A stretch of DNA of 64,000 bases from Clitoria ternatea (Eukaryota; Streptophyta; Magnoliopsida; Fabales; Fabaceae). Within the stretch, counting starts at the first letter, position 1. Each line of letters begins with the position of its first letter. A program made the translations under genes and the position numbers. The notes beneath the pieces are model-generated. The model did not search any database and was not told where the DNA came from. It saw only the letters and a list, made by a program, of their open reading frames with translations. Of this stretch, positions 48,018-59,436 are shown in pieces. The stretch covers positions 194,316,501 to 194,380,500 of the forward strand of contig CM075669.1 in the NCBI GenBank assembly GCA_037962975.1, written 5' to 3'.

Positions 48018-48037
48018 TGGCGCCTTTGCCAGAGATT
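48018..48037 (+). other. Athila primer-binding site
   Basis: TGGCGCCTTTGCCAGAGATT resembles the common Athila PBS context TGGCGCC(G)TTGCC(GG)GG, usually attributed to tRNA-Asp. It lies six bases after the LTR end. Confidence 0.8.
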
Positions 48038-48199
48038 GTTGAGTAATATCAACAATCCTTGGACCGGTACTAGACTGAACCGTTTGATTTTATTTTTTGC
48101 ATTTAGCAAGCAATTTAATTCTTGTTTTTAGTATAGTAGTAATTTTTTGTGTGTAGCAGTAGCAGTAACTTTAATTTTGTTGTGTGAAATATTTGGTGT

Positions 48200-49700
48200 A
48201 TGCAGTCAAGGAACAGAGGAGAGCCTTTCTTCTTTGATCCTGATATTAATTTGTTAGAGCATAAGCTTAGAAAGGAGAAAAAGCAAAAAGAACAGCAAGA
48301 AATGGAACAGAGGAGAGTTACACTAGGTGACTACTCTAGGCCTACTAAAGAAGGATTGCAATCTAGCATCCTTAGGCCTCTGATTGCAGCCAATAACTTT
48401 GAACTTAAACCGGCTTTGCTATAGTTGGTTAGAAAGGATCAATTCAGAGGAAGTGAGGTTGAGGATCCAAATTTACATCTAGCAACCTTCCTCCAAATTT
48501 GTGATACTGTGAAAATGAATGGTGTCCCTGAAGAGGCAATAAGACTGAGATTATTTCCTTTTTCTTTAAGGGACAGGGCTAAGGCTTGGTTGGAAAGCCA
48601 ACCAAGAGGTAGTATAGCTACTTGGGAGGATTTACAAAGAAAATTTTTGATTAAATATTTCCCTCCTTCCAAATATGCCAAATTGCGTACTGAGATCACT
48701 TGTTTCCAGCAGAGAGAGGGTGAATCTCTAATGGAAGCATGGGATAGGTATAAAAAGAGTTTAAGGAAATGTCCTCATCATCAAATCACTGATGTGCAGC
48801 AAGTTACCATCTTTTATAATGGTGTAAGACCAGTAACTAGGGTCTTGATTGATGCCTTAGCTAGAGGTTCATTGACCACTAAAACTGTAGAAGAGGCCAT
48901 AGAGCTTATTGATGTCATGGCTTCAAATGAATGTCTAGTTAGTGAGAGGAGCCAAATCCCTAAGAGAGGGATATTAGAATTAGAAGCACAGGATGCTTAT
49001 TTGGCTTAAAGTAAGTTGATGACTCAGGCTTTGGAGAAATTAAGTGTACAGATTTCAGAACTTCAAAAGCCTAGTCAAGTTTGTATGATGAGTTGTGATT
49101 TTTATGGTGGAGACCATGAAAATGGCATGTGTGATCCAAATGTGCCTACTGACCAAGTGAATTACATGGGGCAGCAACAATTTCAAAGGAATTATCCCTC
49201 TAATTCCTTTAATCCTAACTATAGGAATCACCCCAATTTTTCATGGCAGAAAGGTCCACATTTGAATCAAAACATGCCACAAAATCAAACCATAAATAGA
49301 CAACAATCTCTTCCCTCTCCCTCTAAGGAAAAGTCTAAACTTGAGAATGTTCTGTCTCAGTTCATTCAAGCCACTCAGGTCAGTTTTAAAAATCAAGAAG
49401 CGTCCATTCGAAATTTAGAAAATCAGGTTGGACAGCTGTCAAAACAATTAGCTAAGAGATAATCAGGCAATTTTCCTGGAGATACTAAGGTAAATCCAAG
49501 GGAACATTGCAAAGCAATAACTACTAGGAGTGGGAAAATTCTTCTCCTACCTCTAAGTCATGAAGTGAGTTTAGAAAAAGATGTTGAAAAAGAAATAGAG
49601 CAGGAAAGTGAATAGGCCATTGATAAAATTGAAAACAAAAAAGAATCAAAAATAGAAAAAGAAAATCAAGTCCATCAAAAGAAAAAGAAAAACATTTGAT
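48200..49700 (+). pseudogene. Athila gag
   Basis: The start at 48,203 (MQSRNRGEPFFFDPDINLLE is read from 48,200) is followed by a stop at 48,422. The core (RLRLFPFSLRDRAKAWLESQ; LQRKFLIKYFPP) is at 48,425-49,009, with another stop. The third part (49,016-49,462) has the Athila zinc-knuckle region CDFYGGDHENGMC, in which the second Cys is replaced by Tyr, then a Gln/Asn-rich linker and a terminal coiled coil (SIRNLENQVGQLSKQLAKR). After more stops the reading frame shifts in a Lys/Glu-rich linker at about 49,600-49,700. Gag packages element RNA; this copy could not make a full product. Confidence 0.9.
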
Positions 49701-52700
49701 CTGATCTTGGAGGAAGCTGTCAAGCTAACTCCTGAAAAATTAAAGAATGCTCCATTTCCACATAGATTTAAGAAACAGATAGAGGAGCAAAAGTTTGCTA
49801 AGTTCTTGGATGTGTTTAAAAGGCTTCACATAAATATTCCCTTTGCTGAGGCATTGTAAGAGATGCCTTCATATGCTAAATTTTTGAAAGAACTTGTGTC
49901 TAAGAAGAGAAAGCTTAAGGGAGATGAGATGATTGCTCTCACTCAAGAGTGCAGTGCAATTATTCAAAAGAAACTCCCTCAAAAGCTGGAATATCCTGGA
50001 TCTTTTACAATACCATGTGCAATAGGGGATGTTCATGTAGGAAATGCTTTATGTGATCTAGGGGCTAGCATAAACTTGATGCCTTTGTCCTTAATAAGGA
50101 AATTAGTAATTAATGACCTACAACCAACTTGTATGTCTTTGCAATTGGCTGATAGGTCCATCAAATATCCTCATGGGATGCTGGAAGATCTGTTAGTTAA
50201 GGTAGATAAGTTTATCTTTCCAGCAGATTTTATAGTTTTGGATATGGAAGCTGATAGAGAAATTCCTTTGATTTTAAGAAGACCCTTCTTAGCTACAGGT
50301 AAAGCTTTAATTGATGTAGAGAAGGGAGAACTCATGCTGAGAGTTCAGGAGGAGCAGGTAACTTTTAATGTCTTCAATGCAATGAAACATCCAGCTGAGA
50401 ATATGGATTATTTTATGATTGAAGAAATTAAAAGTTATAAGACTCCTATGTTGTTAAAAACTGAAGAAGAGGTTTTACAAGCCTTTTTAGAGGATAATTT
50501 TGACCCTGAGACTGAGGAGTTGAATGACTCACATACTGAGTTGCTGAACCTACTTGAAGCATGTAAAGTAGGTGATTTTGGAAATGAAAAGAAAAGAAAT
50601 TTGAATAATACTAAAATTGAGAAAGGTAAGGAGGTGTTTGAAGAAAAACCTGATTTAAAACCTTTGCCTTCTCATTTGAAATATGTTTTCTTAGGAGATA
50701 ATGAATCACATCCTGTAATCATTAATGCTGAATTAGAAGATGAGGATGTAGAAAAATTGATAAGGCTTTTAAGAAAACATGAGTCTGCTATTGGTTAGAA
50801 CATTTCTGATTTAAAGGGAATTAGTCCATCATTCTGTATGCATAAAATTTTGATGGAGGATGACTATTCCCCAGTTGTTCAGCCTCAAAGAAGATTAAAC
50901 CCTATAATGAAAGAAGTTGTAAGGAAAGAGGTGGTTAAACTTCTTGATGCAGGAATTATCTATCCTATCTCGGACAGCACTTGGATTAGTCTAGTCCAAG
51001 TGGTGCCTAAGAAAGGAGGGATGACCACTGTTAAAAATGAAAAAGGTGAAATCATTTCCACTAGACCAACTACAAGTTGGAGAATGTGCATAGATTATAG
51101 AAGGCTTAACGACTCCACTAGAAAAGACCACTTTCCTTTACTATTTGTAGACCAAATGCTTGAGAGGCTGTCAGGTCATGAGTATTACTGCTTCCTTGAT
51201 AGATATTCTGGTTACAACCAAATTGTGGTTGATCCAAAAGATCAAGAGAAGATAGCCTTCACCTGTCCTTATGGAATCTTTGCATATAGGCGCATGCCTT
51301 TTGGTTTGTGCAATGCACTAGCAACCTTTCAAAGGTGTATGCTGGCCATTTTTAGGGACATGGTAGAGAAGTTCATTGAGGTGTTTATGGATGACTTCTC
51401 TGTGTTTGGAAATAGTTTTGATATATGCCTCAGCAACCTATCCAAGGTGCTTGTGAGATGTCAAGAGACAAATCTTGTCCTTAACTGGGAAAAATGTCAT
51501 TTTATGGTTAAAGGAGGGATAGTCCTTGGCCACAAAATCTCTGCTGAGGGCATTCAAGTAGATAGAGCCAAGATTGATATCATTGAAAAACTTCCTCCTC
51601 CAATCAATATGAAAGGAGTGAGGAGTTTCTTAGGATGTACTGGCTTTTATAGGAGATTTATAAAAGATTTTTCAAAAATAGCTAAGCCTTTGACTGATCT
51701 ACTTGTGAAAGATCATGCTTTTGTTTTTGATGAAAACTGTGTCAAGGCTTTTGAAAATTTGAAACAAAGATTAGTTTCAGCTCCAATCCTTGCAGCACCT
51801 GATTGGTATTTACCATTTGAACTAATGTGTGATGCAAGTGACTTTGCTGTAGGAGCTATGCTGGGTCAAAAGAAAGAAAAATTAACACATGTCATTTATT
51901 ATGCTAGCAAAGTATTAAATTAGAATCATATAAATTACACCACTATTGAAAAAGAAATGCTTGCTGTGGTGTATGCATTTGATAAATTCAGAGCTTACTT
52001 GATTGGTGCTAAGGTCATTGTGTATACAGATCATTCAGCAATTAAGTACTTGCTAGCTAAAAAAGAATCAAAGCCAAGATTGATCAGATGGGTTCTATTA
52101 CTCCAAGAGTTTGATTTAGAAATAAAAGATAAAAAGGGAGTGGAGAACTCAGTGGCTGATCAACTCTCTCGTTTGGAGGGTGAATCTGATTCTATCTTGA
52201 TTAAATAGGAATTCCTAGATGAGAGGCTAATGGCAATTATCACAGGGCCATGGTATGCTGATATGGCTAACTTTAAAAGTGCCTCTGTGGTACCTGAAGG
52301 GTGGACATCCCAAATGAAGAAAAAATTCCTCCATGACAGTAAAACTCTTCTTTGGGATAATCCATTTCTTTATAAGATAGGAGTAGATGGAATTATCAGG
52401 AGATGTGTGCCTGAATCAGAGCAAGAAAGACTCTTATGCCACTACCATGACTCCTATTATAGAGGACACCATGGTGCCTCCAGAACAGTAGCAAAAGTGT
52501 TATAATATGGCTTTTATTGGCCAACAATTTTTCAGGATGCTAAAGTATATGTTCAAAGGTGTGATAAGAGTCAAAGAAGTGGATGCCTCTCTGCTAAAGC
52601 TGGCATGCCTTTGACAAATATTTTAGTTGTGGAGTTATTTGATGTTTGGGGCATTGACTTCATGGGACCTTTCTCAAAGTCTTTCTCCAATGAATATATC

Positions 52701-53504
52701 CTTGTTGCTGTGGATTATGTCTCCAAGTGGGTGGAGGCAATCCCTACCAGAACCAATGATGCACATATGGTGCTTAGGTTTATAAAGAAGAATATTTTCT
52801 CTAGATTTGGAGTTCCTAGAGTCCTCATTAGTGATGGAGGGTCACATTTCTGCAATAGAATCATGGAAAAAGCCCTGAGACACTATGAGGTACTGCATAA
52901 GGTATCTACTCCATATCATCCATAAACTTGTGGATAAGTTGAGCTGTCTAATAGAAAAATTAAGAGGATTTTAGAGAAAATGGTAAAGAAGTCTAGGAAG
53001 GATTGGTCTGTGAGATTGAATGATGCATTGTGGGCCTATAGGACAGTATTTAAAACTCCCATTGGCATGTCTCCTTATCAATTGGTTTATGGTAAGGCTT
53101 GCCATTTCCCTGTGGAGCTAGAACATAAGGCATGGTGGGCTACAAAGCTATTAAATATGGACTTTGATCAATCTCAAGAGGAGAGAGTCCTGAAACTTCA
53201 TGAGCTTGAGGAGTTCAGGCTCAATGCTTATCAGAGTGCCTCAATTTACAAAGAGAAAACTAAGAGGTGGCATGACAAGTGGATAAATAGAAAATAATTT
53301 CAAAAGGATGATAAGGTATTGTTGTTTAATTCTAGATTGAGACTCTTTCCAGGAAAACTAAGATCAAAGTGGTCTGGACCTTTTATTATAAATGAGGTTT
53401 TCCCTTATAGTGCAATTGAGTTGAAAGAACCAGCCACTGATAGAACTTTTAAAGTGAATAGCCAAAGACTCAAACTCTACTTTGGAGGAGAGTTTGATAG
53501 GTAG
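49701..53504 (+). pseudogene. Athila pol: protease, RT, RNase H, integrase
   Basis: The segment resumes at about 49,700 (gag-protease linker) and is clean from 49,863. Protease: ALCDLGASINLMPLS (active D-x-GAS) at about 50,045-50,090. RT (50,838-51,923): VVPKKGG, WRMCIDYRRLN, MPFGLCNALATF and the catalytic FMDDFSVFG (about 51,385); the usual LDGYSGYNQ reads LDRYSGYNQ. RNase H: MCDASDFAVGAML, TIEKEMLAVVYA and VYTDHSAIKYL retain D-E-D. Integrase: zinc-finger HYHDSYYRGHHG, its Cys pair reduced to RCDKSQ; core Asp in WGIDFMGPF, Asp in ISDGGSHF, then GKACHFPVELEHKAWW and the C-terminal SGPFIINEV. Stops occur at 50,796, 51,921, 52,206, 52,503, 52,923 and 53,295. Confidence 0.92.
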
Positions 53505-53759
53505 AAAACCTTCATGTTGTTGTAGGCATCTTCTTATATTTCAGAAGGTCAAGCTAGTGACCTTAAAGAAGCGCTTTAGGGAGGCAACCCTACATTTTGA
53601 TTCATTGCACTTTGTGTTTTGTGTTGGAAATAAATAAAAGAAAACTAAAAATTTTTGATCAAGGGGTGAATAAACTGGTAAATTTTTGAATAAGGTTTGA
53701 GTGTTCATACGATCAATTCCCAGTGTACATACTTGCACATCCATTACTTAGAATTAGAA
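53505..53759 (+). other. Short spacer after Athila pol
   Basis: It is non-coding and T-rich. It separates the end of pol from the palindrome array. Confidence 0.4.
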
Positions 53760-54905
53760 TTAGGTACCCTTGGCGCTTGAGTGAACTTGATTGCACTTGA
53801 GCGACATACTGTGGAGCTTGAGCGTGACTTGATTACGCTTGAAGCGTGATTTTTCCTCCTGTAAGTGTGCCTATTCGCTTGGGCGTAACTTTCACAAGCC
53901 TGAGCGTGACGTTGTTATAAGCTTCGCGTTTGAACGAGCTCGGGTCCACGTTTGAGCGTGACCCTTCAAACTGATTTCTGTGGTTGAGCGTATGTCTTCA
54001 CGCTCTAAGCGTGACCCCTGGTACCTAATAGCACACTTTCGCGCTTGAGCGTCCTTCATTCACGCTTGAAGCGTGATACATAGAAACTGCCACGCTTGAG
54101 CTAAAAACATCACGCTTGAGCGTGATCGTGAGCTTGAGTGTGAAATTTACCTTTGCGCTTAAGCGCGACTTCTTGTTGCTTGAGCCTTTGACCTCCTTAA
54201 TCTACCATATGCTTGAGCGTAATTCTACACACTCTAAGCGTGATTTCTTGTGCCTGATGGAAAACTTTCACGCTTGAGCTTGGCTTATCACGCTTGAACG
54301 TGATCATGATCACTGGTGCCTGATATAAGCTTAGAATTTCATGCTTTGAGCGTGACTTGTGTATTAGTGCCTTGCCTGAGCACCCCAATCTCACGCTTGA
54401 GCGTGATCGGGGCTGAGGAAATTAGAAGCTCTTTGTTCAAAATTATCGCTTAAGCGGATACCAATCACGCTTAAGCGTGATCGTCACAGTGGAGCAGCAT
54501 GGTTTGTTGCTTGAGCGTACATTACTCACGCTTAAGCGTGAGCTTGTTGTGCCTTCTACTGATTCCCATGCTTTAAGCTTGAGCGTGATTGTCACTGGTG
54601 CCTGATATGAAACCCACGCTTGGACTTAGAATTTTATGCTTTGAGCGTGACTTGTGCATTACTGCCACACTTAAGCGTCCCAAGCTCACGCTTGAGCGTG
54701 ATTGGGCTGAGACAGTTGGAAAAGTTCTGTTCCAAATTTTTCGCTTAAGCGTGATGCTGTAAGCTTAAGCATGAGTGCCACATTGAAGCAATCTGATACC
54801 TGTTTGTTGGCGCTTGAGCGTAATTCTTCATGCTTGAGTGTGACATTCACTTACATATCATTCGCTTGAGCGAATAATGGTTTGCTTGAGCGTGATTCAT
54901 ACCTG
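53760..54905. repeat. Array of about 40 CTTGAGCG-type near-palindromes in the Athila spacer
   Basis: Over about 1.1 kb, words of the kind TCACGCTTGAGCGTGA recur about every 28 bases, by eye about 40 times, with variable unrelated text between. Some are perfect palindromes: ATCACGCTTAAGCGTGAT at 54,464-54,481. Others keep seven-base arms around TG. Variants include CGCTTGAAGCGTGA and GCTTTGAGCGTGA. Spacing is irregular, so it is not a conventional tandem repeat or a CRISPR array. The same motif recurs in the LTRs of this element and of unrelated elements in the window. Function unknown. Confidence 0.9.
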
Positions 54906-55263
54906 ATGCTACCTGTGTGTTTTAATGTGGGTGTTTACACGCCAAGATTTCAGCGTAGTTACGCGTACCTCAGATATTGGGCTCAACAGTATAAAACCCG
55001 CTCAGTGTACAAACCCTAACTCTTTACGCTGGAACCTTGGGTTTTGAAGAGGAAAAGACACAGTCTCTAAATTCTTTGAAAGGTACCATCTTTTCAGTTC
55101 ATACTTTCACTTTATAGTTAGAATTGTGTAGTTCACTGTTTTAATTTCAAATTTCTTTCATCCATCATATCTGTTCATCTTACATTTTAATTTTGATTGT
55201 GGTTGTGCTGTTTGTATATATGTATCCATTTAGGCATTATAAATACCATCGTTAACACTCACC
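54906..55263 (+). other. Athila spacer upstream of the post-pol ORF
   Basis: It has no ORF. GGTACCATCTTTTCAG at about 55,082-55,097 and a T-rich tract at 55,135-55,205 could include a splice acceptor for a subgenomic mRNA, as expected for an ORF after pol. That is speculative. Confidence 0.35.
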
Positions 55264-57898
55264 ATGATTAGAAGATCACAAAAACTTTCTAGAAAACCTG
55301 AAAAAAGTGTTGAAATAGAAAATGTGAAAGAAGCCCGAAAAGAGAAAGGAAAAGGGGTGGCTACTATCAGCATCCCTGATTCTCCATCAACTGAAAGGAG
55401 TAAAAGTCTTGAAGGAGAAAAGAAGTCTCAGACAGTTGAGGGTTTTGATGGGGATAGGTTTAGAGATTCCAAGGCCGCCCAAGATTATGAGAATAAGTTC
55501 AAACATAGAGGAGTAATAAGGGATAGAGCTCTGGTCCTTGATGAAGAAAATTGTTCTGATTTTAATGTAAAAGCTGCTATGATTGAAAGGGGATGGCAGT
55601 TCTTTAATGAGAATTTAGGCAATGGTTACTAGGAACTCACTAGAGAATTCTATGCCAATTTGAGGACTCATTCTATGGAAGATAAGTTTCCTTTTTCTTT
55701 CTTCTTGAGAGGAGTCACCATTCCTCTAACTGGTCACATATTGAATAAGCTGTTGAAAGTGCCTATATTGGATGAGGAAGGATGTCACTACACATGGAAA
55801 GTAGATATCTTTCATAGGGCTGAAAATGAAAATCTTAGGAAAGAAATTTTAGAGGAATGTTGTGAACAAGGAGCTGCATATATAACAAAGGTTAATGGTA
55901 CACCAAAAAGTGTCAGGAAGAATTGTTTGAATCATCTTTCCCTTTTATGGTGCCACTATGTCCTTTCATCCCTGCAACCTGTGGCTCATTCTACTGAGAT
56001 TACCATTAAGAGGTTGGTGTTGATTTACTATTTAATGAGAGGCCTGTATGTTAATCTGGGTGAGTTAATACTGGAGGAGATGATGAAAAACCTTGAAAAG
56101 AATCTCCAATTGCCATATTGCTCTGTTATCACTTTGCTGGCCCAAAAGAATTAGGTTAGGTTGAATTATGACGAGCTGACAAAGGTAAAGCCTGAAAGGA
56201 TTATGGACAAGCGTTGGGTGATAGACCATATTGACAATTTTATGCCTCAAGAGTCAAAGCGTCCCAAACAACCTAAACCAATATCTTTTGCACCACCACC
56301 TTTAACAGGAGCAGGTACTTCTTCTAATATTTCCATGGTAATGCAGGAACTTCAGGTTATGAAGAAGATGCAGCTAGGAACCTTAGATTGTTAGTGTATG
56401 CACTATGAGCTTTATTTGTATCATTTTTCTGCTTATCAATAAAATAAGTATTTCAGTTTAAAATTGTTTTAAAACGTATTTATCCTTGGAATAATAGGTC
56501 ATATGAAAGTTATTCCTAAAATGTCCCTAGTCAAGTATTTACATGGGGACATGTAATTACATTGAGACTAGGGTGTGAGTGTATTGATGACCTGATCTCA
56601 CAGATCATAGATATAGATGATATCAAGTCTTCACACGGGTACACATTAAGAGTAATGATGTACTGGACAGACCCACCATGAGAACGTTGCATGGATCGTT
56701 ATATGAATGTCATAAACGATTCTCAATGTGATAATGGTATATGTAGTCCTTCGACCTGAAGTCATTACGATTCCTACATGAGGATTTTATTGTTTTAATA
56801 CAATTAAACGTCTTCTGTAACAAGAGGACTATAAAGGTTGTGATTAGGCAATGAACAAATTATGCAGAGGGATGTGAGTGATGTAGATGGGATTTGTCTC
56901 TCCTATATGATAGGAGTGATATCTATAGGCCACTTGATGGAGTAAGACTAAGAAAATGCATGACCATGCTAGAAAGAATAAATATTAGATATTTATTTGG
57001 ATCAAGTCTACTCCAGTATCAAGTAAAATAAATTGGGCCGTACAAGGATGACGCGACCATGCCTTGGGCCCAATTAGGATATCGTGACAAAAGGAACAAA
57101 CATATTAAATAATTATCACTTATAGGTTATATTGATATTAAATAATATTTAGACATAATGATGCATTGCTAGATGCTGCTCTTATTTTATATTAATAATA
57201 AAATAATTTATTATTAATATGACCGGGTATTTTACCTATAGGGTCACACACATAGAGTAAGCCTATCAGAAAATGTTTTGTTCTATTTTAGTTGGACTAA
57301 AATAAAGCTATTGGGCCTAACTCATTTAGAATGAGTAAGAGCCCACTCTTTAGAGAGAACAAATTAGGTTAAACCTAAGCCTATAAATAGAGCATAAGAT
57401 GCTAATAGGCCGTTCACTCAAGTGAGACACAAATTCGTAAAAGTTGCAAGAGCTACACACCGTCAAACTAGCAGTTGGCAAGTGTTGCGATTCTGGTGGG
57501 AGTGCTCGTGTGGACTCCTAAAGGACGAGGCTACGACTGCTTCGGTGTTCTTCAAGAGGTAATCCAAAACGATTTTTTTTTGTGGTTGTTTTGTGCTTTG
57601 AAACATGAAACTTTGCAAATCCTATGGAATCCCTTTTTTTTCTGCTGCTCATGTTTAGGGATTTCCTAACAACGATCTGGTCCTGAACCATGATCTCATG
57701 CTGAGAAAGATTACCACCACATTGAATGTGGATCATACTGAAGAAATGGGAGTTCCACCTGACAGAGATTTATGGTTGGCTTCTATTGGATTCACCATTC
57801 CCCCTGATGACACACCCTTAGCAGCTGAATTTCCACCCTACCCTGAGCAACATAATGATGAGTCTATGAATGAAGAAAATGAAGAAGAGGATGACTGA
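55264..57898 (+). pseudogene. Athila post-pol ("env-like") ORF, split by a solo LTR
   Basis: Coding text runs 55,264-55,632, 55,660-56,154 and 56,161-56,388, then continues in the same phase after the solo LTR at 57,672-57,898. It opens with a Lys/Glu-rich segment (MIRRSQKLSRKPEKSVEIE), holds a conserved core (FKHRGVIRDRALV; FSFFLRGVTIPLTG; KRLVLIYYLMRGLYVNLGE) resembling the plant-transposon-associated domain seen in many Athila ORFs, a Pro-rich linker (PKQPKPISFAPPPLTGAG), and an acidic C-terminus (EENEEEDD). Stops occur at 55,630 and 56,152. It is called env-like only for its place after pol; I see no signal peptide or clear membrane segment. It is non-functional. Confidence 0.82.
56389..57671 (+). 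mobile_element. Solo LTR, 1,283 bp, in the Athila post-pol ORF
   Basis: It starts TGTTAGTGTATG and ends TTTCCTAACA, so the termini are complementary over six bases (TGTTAG/CTAACA). The flanking five bases are TAGAT and ACGAT, an imperfect duplication. Removing the LTR plus one flank keeps the host ORF in phase. A TATA box (CCTATAAATAGAGC) is at about 57,380-57,393. A truncated relative is at 7,158-7,963. The length and the GGACTCCTAAAGGACGAGG wording suggest Ty1/copia, but that is not certain. Confidence 0.88.
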
Positions 57899-59436
57899 TC
57901 TTTTACTTTGTTTATGTGTTATTTTGCTATTTTCAAGTTGTAATGACTTTGTTTAAATATTCTCTTGAACAATGTATTTTCTTTTCAGTGTAATGGAACT
58001 TTATTTCTATGTTAAGTTGTTTGTTGTTATTTCTTTTCTGAATTGTACTGTTAAATTCGTGCGCACCATTCCTCACCACTCACTGCCATTCAGGTAAAAA
58101 GAGAAGTAATCTATCCTTTCGTCTCATTGATTGATAAACTATGTTAATTATGTTTAATTTAGAATCCATCTTAATAATTTAAAGGTTGCTGATTCCCAGG
58201 CTTTAATTGGATAAACTAATTGATTCGCATTGCTTGATTCATGATCCTTGTCCATAACTATTTCAATCCAATATTATTTGTTTATTCACCATGCTAGTAG
58301 CAATCTGAGTTTATAATCTTGCATTAAGTTTGGGGACATGATTGGCTGATTACTTGTTAGCTTTTGAGCCTTTATTAATTCTTTTCTGAGTGTGCCTGCA
58401 TTATTGTTAGTGAGACAGAATTTGCTTTAGTGCTTGCTAAATGATTATATGTTTGCCAATTGGAAATGATGAAGGCCTTCTTTGTTAATTTAGCCAGGGC
58501 CAAATTTAGCATCCTAACTATTATTAATTATCCTTTGACCCAATAATTATGTTTGAGCCTGAGACCCTTTCATTCTACTTATGTACCTAACTTTACAAGC
58601 CAATTTATCTGAGAAAAACCAAGTGAATTATCCCTGGATGTTCCACTGATGAATTGTTGACTCTTATCTTATTGCTAGGGACTAGCAAGTTCTAAGTTTG
58701 GGGATGAAGAGTGTGCCTAACAGCAAAGCAAAGGACACACTCTGACCTTAATTATAGATGAGGGTTTTGAAAAAAAAAAGAGAAGAAAAAAAATAATAAT
58801 AAGGAAGAACAACAAAAAGAAAAGTGAAAAATCAGCAAAGCAAAGGTGCAAAGCACCACAAGAAAAAAATGGTATTGAAATTTTTTTTCAGAAAAGATGG
58901 AAGAAAAGAAAGAAAGAAATAGTCCAAAGGACTGAAAGAGAAGGAAGGTGCAAAGCAACCCTTTATCTGAAAAAATAATGAAAGCAAGAAAGCTAGTTAG
59001 TAAAGGCATTTAAGTTAAGATTGAGGCAAGGCATCAGTGGGCACATCTTTTAACCCAACATTGACTAGAAAAACAAAAATAGAGCCTGTAGCCTAACCCC
59101 ATTACAAGCTTAAAAAGCCCTTACTGATCCAATTATGCTAGCATATGCCATGATGTTTAGAACTGTTGCAAGCCTATGTTGATCTGACAATTATGTAGGT
59201 GATGGGAGCATGCTATTGACCCTATATACTGAGAGAAGAGTGAAACACTAATGCAGTGAGGAAAGTATCACCAGCTTGTTTTCCAAAGAAGGTGTGAGTT
59301 ATTATATCTTCAGAAGTTGCAAAAAGAAAGCATGAATGGTATTCAATAATTATGGTATGATTTAAGTTAAGGAAAGGTTGATTGTCTTGAGTAAGTGCAA
59401 TTGATTAATTAATCTGAGTATTTGCTTGAGGACAAG
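57899..59436 (+). other. Athila 3' non-coding region
   Basis: No coding ORF is seen. It holds two extra polypurine-like motifs, AAGTTTGGGGACATG (about 58,327) and AAGTTTGGGGATGAAGAG (about 58,695), and an extremely purine-rich, A/G-only-like stretch at about 58,768-58,990. It ends TTGCTTGAGGACAAG just before the extra LTR at 59,437. Confidence 0.75.

Noticed and set aside
53760..54905. CRISPR-like array
   Set aside because: Repeats are short palindromes with irregular spacing and variable sequence, in a plant retrotransposon; there are no cas genes.
58752..59009. Minus-strand hydrophobic ORF of 85 residues, possible membrane protein
   Set aside because: A purine-only-like tract read on the other strand gives Phe/Leu/Ser; it is a composition artefact.
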